64,000 bases of DNA, from the NCBI GenBank assembly GCA_016704325.1, contig JADJAG010000008.1, forward strand, positions 496,001-560,000, written 5' to 3'. Each line of letters opens with the position of its first letter. Position 1 is the stretch's first letter. Source of the stretch: Chitinophagaceae bacterium. GTDB lineage: Bacteria; Bacteroidota; Bacteroidia; Chitinophagales; UBA10324. The notes below the pieces were generated by a model. That model saw only the letters and a list, made by a program, of their open reading frames with translations, had not been told where the DNA came from and ran no database searches. Shown here piece by piece: positions 1-9,214 of this stretch. The position numbers were made by a program, and so were the translations under genes.

Positions 1-804
1 CTGGACAATGACAGTTATGGGGATCTCGCAGATGATGGAATTCTATTTTGCAGTAGTCCCGGAGTTGGCTATTCAACCAATGCCTTTGACTGCAATGACG
101 GGAATGCATTGATTAACCCTTCTGTCCTGGAAATTTGCAATGGTATCGATGACAACTGCAATGGCACAGCAGATGATGGTTTGATCTTCATCACTTATTA
201 TGCTGATTTGGACAATGACAATTTTGGAGATCTGTTTGATATAGGACTTTCTCTCTGTAACAATCCCGGATTTGGATTCGCAACTAACAACGTAGATTGT
301 AATGATGGAAGTGAAGCAATCAATCCTGCTGCAATCGAAAGTTGTAACGGAATCGATGACAACTGCAACGGAACTGCAGATGATGGTTTGATCTTCATCA
401 CTTATTACGCTGATCTGGATAATGACAGTTTTGGTGATCTCACTGATATTGGCAATTCTCTCTGTAACAATCCGGGGTTTGGATTCGCAACTAACAACAC
501 AGATTGCAATGATGGAAACATTGCAATCAATCCTGCTGCTACCGAAAGCTGTAACGGAATCGATGATAACTGCAACGGAACTGCAGATGATGGTTTGGTT
601 TTCATCACTTATTACACTGATCTGGATAATGACAGCTTCGGTGATATGTCCGATATTGGAAGTTCTTCTGCAATGATCCGGGTTTTGGATTCTCAACCAA
701 CAATACCGATTGCAATGATGGAAACATTGCAATCAATCCTGCTGCTACCGAAAGCTGTAACGGAATCGATGATAACTGCAATGGAACAGCAGATGATGGA
801 TTGA
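1..804 (+). CDS. MopE-repeat T9SS surface protein, upstream fragment (partial, frame-broken)
   Basis: Reading starts inside a repeat at base 1, so the true start is upstream of the window. This frame carries the first repeats correctly until about position 667. There the SLCN-encoding segment has lost one base compared with other copies, and the true repeat reading moves to another frame; the last residues before the stop at 804 are out-of-frame sequence. The protein is presumably a secreted or surface-anchored adhesin-like metal-binding protein, since the downstream part ends in a T9SS sorting tail. Whether the break is biological or an assembly error cannot be decided from sequence alone. 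Confidence 0.75.
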   Translation: MDNDSYGDLADDGILFCSSPGVGYSTNAFDCNDGNALINPSVLEICNGIDDNCNGTADDGLIFITYYADLDNDNFGDLFDIGLSLCNNPGFGFATNNVDCNDGSEAINPAAIESCNGIDDNCNGTADDGLIFITYYADLDNDSFGDLTDIGNSLCNNPGFGFATNNTDCNDGNIAINPAATESCNGIDDNCNGTADDGLVFITYYTDLDNDSFGDMSDIGSSSAMIRVLDSQPTIPIAMMETLQSILLLPKAVTESMITAMEQQMMD

Positions 805-1154
805 TCTTCATCACTTATTACGCTGATCTGGACAATGACAGCTATGGTGATCTTTCCGATATTGGGAACTCACTTTGTAATGACCCCGGAGTTGGATTCT
901 CGATTAACAATACTGATTGCAATGATGGCAACATTACAATCAATCCTGCTGCAACAGAAAGTTGTAACGGAATCGATGATAATTGCAATGGAACAGCAGA
1001 TGATGGATTAATCTTCATCACTTATTATGCTGATCTGGATAATGACAGCTTTGGTGATCTCTCAGATATTGGAAATTCTCTCTGCAATGATCCGGGTTTG
1101 GATTTTCAATTAACAATACTGATTGCAATGATAAAGTGCAATCAATCCTACTAA
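801..1154 (+). CDS. MopE-repeat protein, frame fragment
   Basis: Continuation of the same repeat array in a second frame (about 667 to 1100). One repeat is fully in frame. A one-base loss near 1098, in the codons between CNDPG and GFS, breaks it again, and the repeat around 1130-1165 is also rearranged. This is not an independent gene: it lacks its own signal peptide, and its ATG is an internal codon of the repeat unit. Confidence 0.55.
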   Translation: MIFITYYADLDNDSYGDLSDIGNSLCNDPGVGFSINNTDCNDGNITINPAATESCNGIDDNCNGTADDGLIFITYYADLDNDSFGDLSDIGNSLCNDPGLDFQLTILIAMIKCNQSY

Positions 1155-1163
1155 CCGAAAGCG

Positions 1164-1346
1164 TTGAATGGAATCGATGATAACTGCAACGGAACTGCAG
1201 ATGATGGTTTGATCTTCATCACTTATTACGCTGATCTGGACAATGACAGCTTTGGTGATCTGCCTGATATTGGCAATTCTCTCTGCAATGATCCGGGCTT
1301 TGGATTCTCAATTAACAATACTGATTGCAATGATGGAATCCACTAA
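1164..1346 (+). CDS. MopE-repeat protein, short frame fragment
   Basis: Sixty codons of the array that read as one repeat. The fragment ends at a one-base loss near 1340, where the codons after TDCNDG differ from the intact copies that read GNPLIN. Fragment of the larger gene, not a separate gene. Confidence 0.45.
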   Translation: MNGIDDNCNGTADDGLIFITYYADLDNDSFGDLPDIGNSLCNDPGFGFSINNTDCNDGIH

Positions 1347-1414
1347 TAAATCCTGCCGCCATTGAAAGCTGCAACGGAATCGATGATAATTGCAATGGAA
1401 CGGCAGATGACGGA

Positions 1415-2143
1415 TTGATCTTCATCACTTATTACCCTGATCTTGATAATGACAGCTTTGGAGATCTGTTTGATATTGGCAGTTCTCTTTGCAACAATCC
1501 GGGTTTTGGCTTTTCAACTAACAACACAGATTGCAATGATGGAAACATTGCAATCAATCCTGCTGCTTTCGAAAGCTGTAATGGAATTGATGACAACTGT
1601 AACGGAACTGCAGATGACGGATTGATCTTCATCACTTATTACGCTGATTTGGATAATGACAGCTTTGGTGATCTCTCAGATATTGGGAACTCACTTTGTA
1701 ACAATCCAGGAGCTGGCTTCTCAACTAACAACACCGATTGCAATGATGGCAACATTGCAATCAATCCTGCTGCCCTTGAAAGTTGCAATGGAATTGATGA
1801 TAACTGTAACGGAACAGCAGATGATGGTTTGGTTTTCATCACATATTACGCTGATCTGGATAATGACAGCTTTGGTGATTTCTCAGATATTGGGAATTCA
1901 CTTTGCATCAATCCCGGAGCTGGCTTCTCAACTAACAACACCGATTGCAATGACGGCAACATTGCAATCAATCCTGCTGCCCTTGAAAGCTGTAATGGAA
2001 TCGATGATAATTGCAATGGAACAGCTGATGACGGTTTGATCTTCACTACTTATTACACTGATCTGGATAATGACAGCTATGGTGATCTCTCAGATATTGG
2101 GAACTCACTTTGCAATGATCCCGGGCTTTGGCTTCTCAACTAA
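1415..2143 (+). CDS. MopE-repeat protein, frame fragment
   Basis: About three and a half consecutive repeats in one frame. The frame is lost near 2120, where an extra C is present in the CNDPG codons compared with the other copies. Same gene as the neighbouring fragments. Confidence 0.55.
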   Translation: MIFITYYPDLDNDSFGDLFDIGSSLCNNPGFGFSTNNTDCNDGNIAINPAAFESCNGIDDNCNGTADDGLIFITYYADLDNDSFGDLSDIGNSLCNNPGAGFSTNNTDCNDGNIAINPAALESCNGIDDNCNGTADDGLVFITYYADLDNDSFGDFSDIGNSLCINPGAGFSTNNTDCNDGNIAINPAALESCNGIDDNCNGTADDGLIFTTYYTDLDNDSYGDLSDIGNSLCNDPGLWLLN

Positions 2144-3485
2144 CAATACCGATTGTAATGATGCAAACATTGCAATCAATCCTGCTGCAATCGAAAGTTG
2201 TAATGGAATCGATGATAACTGCAATGGAACAGCAGATGATGGATTGATCTTCACTACTTATTACGCTGATCTGGATAATGACAGTTTTGGTGATCTCTCC
2301 GATATTGGAAATTCACTTTGCAATAATCCCGGAGTTGGCTTCTCAATTATCAACACAGATTGCAATGATGAAAACTTTGCAATCAATCCTGCTGCAGAAA
2401 GCTGTAATGGAATCGATGATAATTGCAATGGAACTGCAGATGATGGATTAATCTTCACTACTTATTACGCTGATCTGGATAATGACAGTTTTGGAGATCT
2501 GTCCGATATTGGAAATTCACTCTGTAATGATCCGGGGTTTGGATTCTCGATTAACAATACTGATTGCAATGATGGCAACATTACAATCAATCCTGCTGCA
2601 ACAGAAAGTTGTAACGGAATCGATGATAATTGCAATGGAACAGCAGATGATGGATTAATCTTCATCACTTATTTCGCTGATCTGGACAATGACAGCTTTG
2701 GTGATCTCTCAGATATTGGAAATTCTCTCTGTAATGATCCGGGGTTTGGATTCTCGATTAATAATACTGATTGCAATGATGGCAATCCACTAATAAATAT
2801 TGCCGCCATTGAAAGTTGCAATGGAATCGATGATAACTGCAATGGAACAGCAGATGATGGATTGATCTTCACGACTTATTACGCTGATCTGGATAATGAC
2901 AGCTTTGGTGATCTCACTGATATTGGCAGTTCACTTTGCAACAATCCTGGAGCTGGCTTCTCAACTAACAACACAGATTGCAATGACGGAAACGTTGCAA
3001 TCAATCCTGCTGCTTTCGAAAGCTGTAATGGAATCGATGATAACTGTAACGGAACTGCAGATGATGGTTTGATCTTCACTACTTATTACGCTGATCTGGA
3101 TAATGACAGTTATGGTGATCTCTCAGATATTGGCAATTCTCTCTGCAATGATCCGGGTTTTGGATTCTCGATTAACAATACTGATTGCAATGATGGAAAC
3201 ATTGCAATCAATCCTGCTGCAATCGAAAGTTGTAATGGAATTGATGATAACTGCAATGGAACAGCAGATGATGGTTTGGTTTTCATCACATATTACGCTG
3301 ATCTGGATAATGACAGCTTTGGTGATCTCACTGATATTGGAACTTCGCTTTGCAATGATCCGGGGTTTGGCTTTTCAACTAACAATACTGATTGCAATGA
3401 TGCAAACATGCAATCAATCCTGCTGCTACCGAAAGCTGCAATGGAATCGATGATAATTGCAATGGAACTGCAGATGATGGTTTAA
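2070..3485 (+). CDS. MopE-repeat protein, frame fragment
   Basis: Six to seven repeats in a single frame from about 2120 to 3405. One copy (near 2390) lacks exactly one codon in the NPAA-ES linker, an in-frame change. The frame is lost near 3405 by one missing T in the codons for NIAIN. A further one-base loss near 3555 restores the frame used by the long downstream segment. The first residues before 2120 are out-of-frame reading. Confidence 0.6.
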   Translation: MTAMVISQILGTHFAMIPGFGFSTNNTDCNDANIAINPAAIESCNGIDDNCNGTADDGLIFTTYYADLDNDSFGDLSDIGNSLCNNPGVGFSIINTDCNDENFAINPAAESCNGIDDNCNGTADDGLIFTTYYADLDNDSFGDLSDIGNSLCNDPGFGFSINNTDCNDGNITINPAATESCNGIDDNCNGTADDGLIFITYFADLDNDSFGDLSDIGNSLCNDPGFGFSINNTDCNDGNPLINIAAIESCNGIDDNCNGTADDGLIFTTYYADLDNDSFGDLTDIGSSLCNNPGAGFSTNNTDCNDGNVAINPAAFESCNGIDDNCNGTADDGLIFTTYYADLDNDSYGDLSDIGNSLCNDPGFGFSINNTDCNDGNIAINPAAIESCNGIDDNCNGTADDGLVFITYYADLDNDSFGDLTDIGTSLCNDPGFGFSTNNTDCNDANMQSILLLPKAAMESMIIAMELQMMV

Positions 3486-3687
3486 TCTTCATGACTTATT
3501 ATGTTGATCTTGATAATGACAGCTTTGGTGATCTCACAGATATTGGCAATTCCTCTGCATTGATCCGGGTTCTGGATTTTCAACTAACAATACCGATTGC
3601 AATGACGGAAACATTACAATCAATCCTGCTGCTACCGAAAGCTGTAATGGAATTGATGATAACTGTAACGGAACAGCAGATGATGGT

Positions 3688-6669
3688 TTGGTTTTCATCA
3701 CATATTACGCTGATCTGGATAATGACAGCTTTGGTGATCTCACTGATATTGGAACTTCGCTTTGCGACAATCCCGGAGCTGGCTTTTCAACTAACAATGT
3801 CGATTGCAATGATGGAAACATTGCAATCAATCCTGCTGCCCTTGAAAGCTGTAACGGAATCGATGACAACTGCAATGGAACTGCAGATGATGGATTGACC
3901 TTCACTACTTATTACGCTGATCTGGATAATGACGGATTTGGTGATGCAGCCGATATTGGAAACTCTCTTTGCAATGATCCGGGTTTTGGCTTCGCAACTA
4001 ACAATATAGATTGTAATGATGCAAGCGCATTGGTCAATCCTGCTGCTACAGAAAGCTGTAATGGAATGGATGATAATTGCAATGGAACTGCTGATGATGG
4101 GTTGATCTTCATCACTTATTATGCTGATCTGGATAATGACAGCTTTGGTGATCTGTTTGATATAGGAATTTCTCTCTGCAATGATCCGGGCTTTGGATTT
4201 TCAAATAACAATACCGATTGTAATGATGCAAGTGCATTGGTCAATCCTGCTGCTACCGAAAGCTGTAACGGAATCGATGATAACTGCAATGGAACTGCAG
4301 ATGATGGATTGATCTTCATCACGTATTACGCCGATCTGGATAATGACGGATTTGGAAATGTAGCTGATCTTGGAAATTCTCTCTGCAATGATCCGGGCTT
4401 TGGATTTTCAACTAACAACACCGATTGCAATGATGGCAACATTACAATCAATCCTGCTGCTACCGAAAGCTGTAATGGAATTGATGATAATTGTAATGGA
4501 ACTGCAGATGACGGATTGATCTTCATCACTTATTATGCTGATCTGGACAATGACAGCTATGGTGATCTCTCAGATATTGGAAATTCACTTTGCAATAATC
4601 CCGGAGTTGGATTCTCGATTATCAACACAGATTGCAATGATGAAAACTTTGCAATCAATCCTGCTGCTTTCGAAAGCTGTAATGGAATTGATGATAATTG
4701 CAATGGAACTGCAGATGATGGTTTGATCTTCATCACTTATTACGCTGATCTGGACAATGACAGCTTTGGAGACCTATCCGATATCGGGAACTCACTTTGT
4801 AATGACCCCGGAGTTGGATTCTCGATCAACAATACTGATTGCAATGATGGCAATCCACTAATAAATATTGCCGCTATTGAAAGCTGTAACGGAATCGATG
4901 ATAATTGCAATGGAACAGCAGATGATGGATTGATCTTCACTGCTTATTACACTGATCTTGATAATGACAGTTTTGGTGATCTCTCAGATATTGGCAATTC
5001 TCTTTGCAATGATCCGGGCTTTGGATTTTCAACTAACAACGCAGATTGTAATGATGGAAATATTGCAATCAATCCTACGGCAATAGAAAGCTGTAACGGA
5101 ATTGATGACAACTGTAATGGAACTGCAGATGATGGATTAATCTTCATCACTTATTACGCTGATCTGGATAATGACAGCTTTGGTGATCTCTCAGATATTG
5201 GCAATTCTCTCTGCAATGATCCGGGCTTTGGATTCTCGATTAACAATACTGATTGCAATGATGGAAACATTGCAATCAATCCTGCTGCAATAGAAAGCTG
5301 CAACGGAATTGATGATAACTGCAACGGAACTGCAGATGATGGATTGATCTTCACAACTTATTACGCTGATCTTGATAATGACGGATTTGGAAATGTAGCT
5401 GATCTTGGAAATTCACTTTGCATTGATCCGGGTTTTGGATTTGCAACTAACAATACTGATTGCAACGATGCAAGTGCATTGATCAATCCATCTGCAATCG
5501 AAAGCTGCAATGGAATCGATGATAACTGTAATGGAACAGCAGATGACGGATTGATCTTCATCACTTATTACGCTGATCTGGATAATGATAGCTATGGTGA
5601 TCTCACTGATATTGGAACATCACTTTGCAATAATCCCGGAGCTGGCTTCTCCACTAACAATACCGATTGCAATGATGGAAATATTGCAATCAATCCTGCT
5701 GCAATAGAAAGCTGCAACGGAATTGATGATAACTGCAATGGAACAGCAGATGACGGATTGACCTTCATCACTTATTACGCCGATGTGGACAATGACAGCT
5801 ATGGTGATCAATTTGATATTGGTAGTTCTCTCTGCAACAATCCTGGTGCCGGTTTTTCAACTAACAACACTGACTGTAATGATGCAATTACAGCAATCAA
5901 TCCCGCAGCATTGGAAAGTTGTAACGGGGTAGATGATAACTGCAATGGCACAACAGATGACGGACTGATCTTTATCACCTACTATGTAGATTCCGATAAT
6001 GATAACTTTGGCAGTGTTTTGAACGCAGGCATTTCCCTGTGTAGTAATCCGGGTGCCGGCTATTCTGTAAATAATACGGATTGTAATGATGGTAATCCAT
6101 TAATCAACCCGGCAGCACCAGAGAGTTGCAACGGAATGGATGACAACTGCAACATTCAAATAGATGAGGGCCTTGCACTTACTGTTTTCTACCAGGATGC
6201 CGACAATGATAATTTTGGTAATGCATCTATCAGCTTCTTTGCCTGTGCTGCTCCGTCCGGATATGTTGCCGACAGTACTGACTGTGACGACTCAGATGAA
6301 GATGTATTTCCCGGGGCAGTGGAAATACTCCCTAATGGTATAGATGATGATTGCGATGGGTATATCGATGAAATTAGCGTAGCAGTTGTTTCACCAGAAG
6401 ATTATTACTTGCCGCTTTCAATTTTCCCTAATCCAACTTATGGCGCATTCACCGTTTACCTGCATCTTAATGATAAACAGGAACCGGAGGCAAAGATTGA
6501 ACTGACTACAACGGCTGGCCAGGTGATCTTCAGCAAAATGGTCAGGTTGAAAGAGGGTGAATTGTCAGAGGAAATTCAAATGAGTACGTTCGATGCTGCA
6601 GGAACCTATTATGTTAAAGTCACCATTGGCGATAAAAAATACATTGCGCAGATGGTCTATCAAAAATAG
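3688..6669 (+). CDS. MopE-repeat T9SS-exported surface protein, uninterrupted C-terminal part
   Basis: This 993-codon stretch holds 13 successive 69-residue repeats (the last one divergent) with no frame break. It ends in a tail of about 95 residues whose SIFPNPTYGAFTVYL segment and closing IAQMVYQK are typical of a T9SS type A sorting domain. The protein would therefore cross the outer membrane through the type IX system and stay on the surface or be released. Calcium or copper binding by the DLDNDxxGD and CNGIDDNC loops is inferred from the MopE family; no catalytic domain is visible. The ATG at 3688 is internal to the repeat gene. The true product is far longer, at least 2,200 residues within this window. 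Confidence 0.85.
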   Translation: MVFITYYADLDNDSFGDLTDIGTSLCDNPGAGFSTNNVDCNDGNIAINPAALESCNGIDDNCNGTADDGLTFTTYYADLDNDGFGDAADIGNSLCNDPGFGFATNNIDCNDASALVNPAATESCNGMDDNCNGTADDGLIFITYYADLDNDSFGDLFDIGISLCNDPGFGFSNNNTDCNDASALVNPAATESCNGIDDNCNGTADDGLIFITYYADLDNDGFGNVADLGNSLCNDPGFGFSTNNTDCNDGNITINPAATESCNGIDDNCNGTADDGLIFITYYADLDNDSYGDLSDIGNSLCNNPGVGFSIINTDCNDENFAINPAAFESCNGIDDNCNGTADDGLIFITYYADLDNDSFGDLSDIGNSLCNDPGVGFSINNTDCNDGNPLINIAAIESCNGIDDNCNGTADDGLIFTAYYTDLDNDSFGDLSDIGNSLCNDPGFGFSTNNADCNDGNIAINPTAIESCNGIDDNCNGTADDGLIFITYYADLDNDSFGDLSDIGNSLCNDPGFGFSINNTDCNDGNIAINPAAIESCNGIDDNCNGTADDGLIFTTYYADLDNDGFGNVADLGNSLCIDPGFGFATNNTDCNDASALINPSAIESCNGIDDNCNGTADDGLIFITYYADLDNDSYGDLTDIGTSLCNNPGAGFSTNNTDCNDGNIAINPAAIESCNGIDDNCNGTADDGLTFITYYADVDNDSYGDQFDIGSSLCNNPGAGFSTNNTDCNDAITAINPAALESCNGVDDNCNGTTDDGLIFITYYVDSDNDNFGSVLNAGISLCSNPGAGYSVNNTDCNDGNPLINPAAPESCNGMDDNCNIQIDEGLALTVFYQDADNDNFGNASISFFACAAPSGYVADSTDCDDSDEDVFPGAVEILPNGIDDDCDGYIDEISVAVVSPEDYYLPLSIFPNPTYGAFTVYLHLNDKQEPEAKIELTTTAGQVIFSKMVRLKEGELSEEIQMSTFDAAGTYYVKVTIGDKKYIAQMVYQK

Positions 6670-6885
6670 AAAGCCGGGCAGACGATCTGCAGCATATGCC
6701 TTTTCAAAGGAAGGGTGTACATGATTTAGTCAATCAGATCGAATTAACTAATAGAATTACTGTAAACAATTCCATGACATGAATCTGTAATTTGAATACT
6801 GTTAATTGCTGTTGTAAAAATATTATCACTGGGCAACTCTTACTTCCAATTCAAACAATTCAAGATCAGCCAGGATCAGAGTGCG

Positions 6886-7536
6886 ATGAAGGTCTCAACA
6901 GATGCCTGTCTGTTTGGAGCCATCACTCCTGTCAGTGAGAATGATTCTGTGCTCGATATCGGTACCGGAACAGGCTTGCTGGCTTTAATGCTGGCTCAAA
7001 AATGCAATTGTGAAATAGATGCTGTCGAACGGGATGCACCAAGTTACAGTCAGGCAGTCGCCAATGTATCAATGAGTCCGTGGAGTTCCCGTATAAAAGT
7101 GTATCACGCTGATATCAGGCTGTTTCATCCCGGTAAAAAATACAGTCTGATAATCTGCAATCCTCCCTTTTTTGAAAACCACCGGCGTTCGTCAATCGCT
7201 CAGCAGAATACAGCGAAACATGCCGATCAGCTTTCCTTCCGGGAACTGATTGAAGCGGTAAGTAAAAATCTGAAATCGGATGGACTTTTTGCAGTGTTAC
7301 TTCCGGCAAATATTATAGAAAAATTTGTTATGCTTTCTGCAATGTCCAGCCTGCATGTGTTATATCATGTCTATATCAGCGACCGTGAATCGCTTCATCC
7401 TAAAAGGGTGATTACCATCTTCTCGCCTGAAAACCAGGAGACAAAAGAGTCCAACTCGATATACATTAAGGATGCAGGAGGAAATTATTCCAAGCAGTTT
7501 CGGGAACTGCTGCAGCCGTACTATCTTCATTTGTAG
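6886..7536 (+). CDS. trmN6: tRNA1(Val) A37 N6-methyltransferase TrmN6
   Basis: Class I SAM-dependent methyltransferase. The SAM-binding motif VLDIGTGTGLLAL lies at residues 24-36, and the catalytic NPPF motif of N6-adenine methyltransferases follows in the segment LIICNPPFFENH. The family methylates A37 of tRNA1(Val). The ATG at 6886 is the conserved internal Met of the family's AMK-V-TDA segment. In-frame codons upstream encode NSYFQFKQFKISQDQSA, the normal N-terminus of this family, back to a CTG at 6829 with a stop at 6793. No ATG, GTG or TTG exists in that extension, so the real start may be CTG at 6829, or the original start codon was mutated or misread. I give the ATG start as the conservative boundary. 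Monocistronic as far as seen. Confidence 0.85.
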   Translation: MKVSTDACLFGAITPVSENDSVLDIGTGTGLLALMLAQKCNCEIDAVERDAPSYSQAVANVSMSPWSSRIKVYHADIRLFHPGKKYSLIICNPPFFENHRRSSIAQQNTAKHADQLSFRELIEAVSKNLKSDGLFAVLLPANIIEKFVMLSAMSSLHVLYHVYISDRESLHPKRVITIFSPENQETKESNSIYIKDAGGNYSKQFRELLQPYYLHL

Positions 7537-7995
7537 GCAGTGCGACAAAATAAATTGATTCACAAATTAAGATACAACTGTCAGGAGCATTTTCACATGC
7601 TGATGTTTTCCTTTGAATAGGCATGATAAAAATTGCTTGCTTGTTTGACAGATAGTTGCATCAATTAATCACTATGAAAATATCCACCAGAAAAAAATAG
7701 CATTCATTATGTACCTTTAAAAACCCAGAAAAAGTGCCCCGATCTTTATTGCATATACAGGTTATTCAGTAAAACCGCAGCGTTTGTTGAATCGATGTAA
7801 ATAAACTGCCTGCAGACAGTCCTTACAGAAAAGCTTACTTCATCAATGAACAAAAGTCAAACTATGTCCAATTTAGGCTACACAATGGAATCCCCTTGTT
7901 GAGTACTAGTTACTGGCAGAGGCGCTCAATCCGGTATTTTTGTAAATCCCGAAAATAAAAGATTCAGGACTGCGTTCTTAAGCCGATTTTTAACT
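7537..7995. other. Intergenic region upstream of exbB
   Basis: About 460 bases without a credible gene on either strand. AT-rich, with no strong hairpin or tandem repeat seen. It contains the possible exbB promoter listed separately. Confidence 0.5.
7935..7942 (+). promoter_or_regulatory. Possible Bacteroidota -7 box for the exbB operon
   Basis: TATTTTTG fits the Bacteroidota -7 consensus TAnnTTTG and lies 53 bases before the exbB ATG. No TTG was seen at the usual -33 spacing, so the call is weak. Confidence 0.3.
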
Positions 7996-8703
7996 ATGAC
8001 CCTATTCCTGCAGATTACCCAAACCGTCATTGATACGGTTGCCAACAATACCCTTACCGATCCGGCTGTTATTGCCAAAGCAGAACCACTGAACATGCTT
8101 ACGCTGATCATGAAAGGCGGCTGGATCATGATTCCGCTGATTATTCTCTCTATGCTCACCGTATACTTTGCGGTAGAAAGATTCCTGGTAATCCGCCGTG
8201 CCTCACGTATCGATCAGCATTTCATGTCCAACATCCGCGATTACCTGCTGAATGGCAAAATGGAACCTGCCGTTATGCTATGCCGCAATACCAACACGCC
8301 TATCGCACGCCTACTTGGAAAAGGCATCAAGAGAATCGGCAAACCAATTAAAGAAGTGGAATCTGCCGTAGAAAGTGAAGGGCGGCTCGAGATTTACAAA
8401 CTCGACCGCAATATGAACTACCTGGCCATCATCGCAGCCATAGCACCCATGATGGGTTTCGTGGGAACGATCAGCGGCGTTATTAAGATTTTCTATACCA
8501 TCTCTGTAGAAAAAGTAATCAGCATCGATGGTATTGCAGGCGGATTGTATGAAAAAATGATTACCTCGGCAGCAGGACTGCTGATCGGCATTTTCGCCTA
8601 TATCTGTTTTAATTTACTGAATAATATGATTGACCGCGTATCGTACATGCTGGAAGCAAATGCCGTTGACTTTATTGACCTGATACAGGAACCGACTGCA
8701 TGA
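7996..8703 (+). CDS. exbB: ExbB/TolQ/MotA-family proton channel protein
   Basis: 235-residue inner-membrane protein. A transmembrane segment at about residues 40-60 (GGWIMIPLIILSMLTVYFAV) is followed by a cytoplasmic loop and two further membrane segments (around AIIAAIAPMMGFVGTISGVI and SAAGLLIGIFAYICFNLL), the MotA/TolQ/ExbB topology. With ExbD it forms the proton-driven motor that energises TonB. The stop overlaps the exbD start (ATGA at 8700-8703), so translation is probably coupled. It would power the SusC transporter encoded downstream and other TonB-dependent receptors. Confidence 0.9.
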   Translation: MTLFLQITQTVIDTVANNTLTDPAVIAKAEPLNMLTLIMKGGWIMIPLIILSMLTVYFAVERFLVIRRASRIDQHFMSNIRDYLLNGKMEPAVMLCRNTNTPIARLLGKGIKRIGKPIKEVESAVESEGRLEIYKLDRNMNYLAIIAAIAPMMGFVGTISGVIKIFYTISVEKVISIDGIAGGLYEKMITSAAGLLIGIFAYICFNLLNNMIDRVSYMLEANAVDFIDLIQEPTA

Positions 8704-9101
8704 AATTCAGGAGAAATACAAGAATGCATGCAGAGGTTTCCACCTCTTCACTGAATGACATCATGTTCATGTTGTTGTTGTTCTTTCTCATTATTTCCAC
8801 CATGATGAATCCGTCAGTCATAAAACTCACGCTCCCAAAATCCACGAACAGCGAACAGACGGTAGCGAAAAAGATGGTGACGTTATCAATCGATCAAAAC
8901 ATGAACTACGCTGTGGATGACCAACCGGTCGCATACCCCGACCTGGAATCAGTGCTGTCCGCAAAACTGGCTAATATGAATGAACCAACCATAGTATTGC
9001 GGGTCGACAATTTACTTACCGTGCAGGATGTGGTGGATGTGATTGATATAGGCACCAAGTTGAAAGCAAAAATGGTACTGGCCACTGACAAAAAGAAATG
9101 A
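8700..9101 (+). CDS. exbD: ExbD/TolR-family biopolymer transporter
   Basis: 133 residues with one N-terminal membrane helix (IMFMLLLFFLIISTMM, about residues 21-36) carrying the conserved preceding Asp (LNDIMF) used for proton translocation. A periplasmic ExbD domain follows. It overlaps exbB by four bases. Partner of ExbB in energising TonB at the outer membrane. Confidence 0.9.
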   Translation: MKFRRNTRMHAEVSTSSLNDIMFMLLLFFLIISTMMNPSVIKLTLPKSTNSEQTVAKKMVTLSIDQNMNYAVDDQPVAYPDLESVLSAKLANMNEPTIVLRVDNLLTVQDVVDVIDIGTKLKAKMVLATDKKK

Positions 9102-9214
9102 TGGATGCGCAACAGTCAATTATGAAAGCACAGGGCATAAGATTTGGAGTAAATTAAAGCAGCTAATAGTATTCTCAACAGTATAAAAACTCATCCGGAA
9201 TAATTTAGTTAATA

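Larger units (their letters stand above)
1..6378 (+). repeat. Array of 31 MopE-like 69-residue (207-bp) repeats
   Basis: Thirty copies of a unit containing CNGIDDNCNGTADDG (or a close variant) follow each other from the window edge to about 6170. A divergent 31st unit (NGIDDDCDGYIDE) ends near 6378. Each 207-bp unit encodes a conserved order: an acidic DLDNDSFGD loop, an SLCN-PG segment, a TDCND segment and the CNGIDDNCNG segment. The Asp/Asn-rich loops resemble calcium- or copper-binding loops of the MopE 'putative metal-binding motif' family. Copies are highly similar at DNA level; two variant classes (DGNxxINPAA and DASALVNPAA) are interspersed. The array continues upstream of the window. 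Confidence 0.93.

Noticed and set aside
198..5564. Many antisense reading frames of about 67 codons, each starting MMKINPSSAVPLQLSSIPLQ
   Set aside because: They repeat every 207 bases exactly with the sense MopE units and are the mirror image of the CNGIDDNCNG codons; they are shadows of the array.
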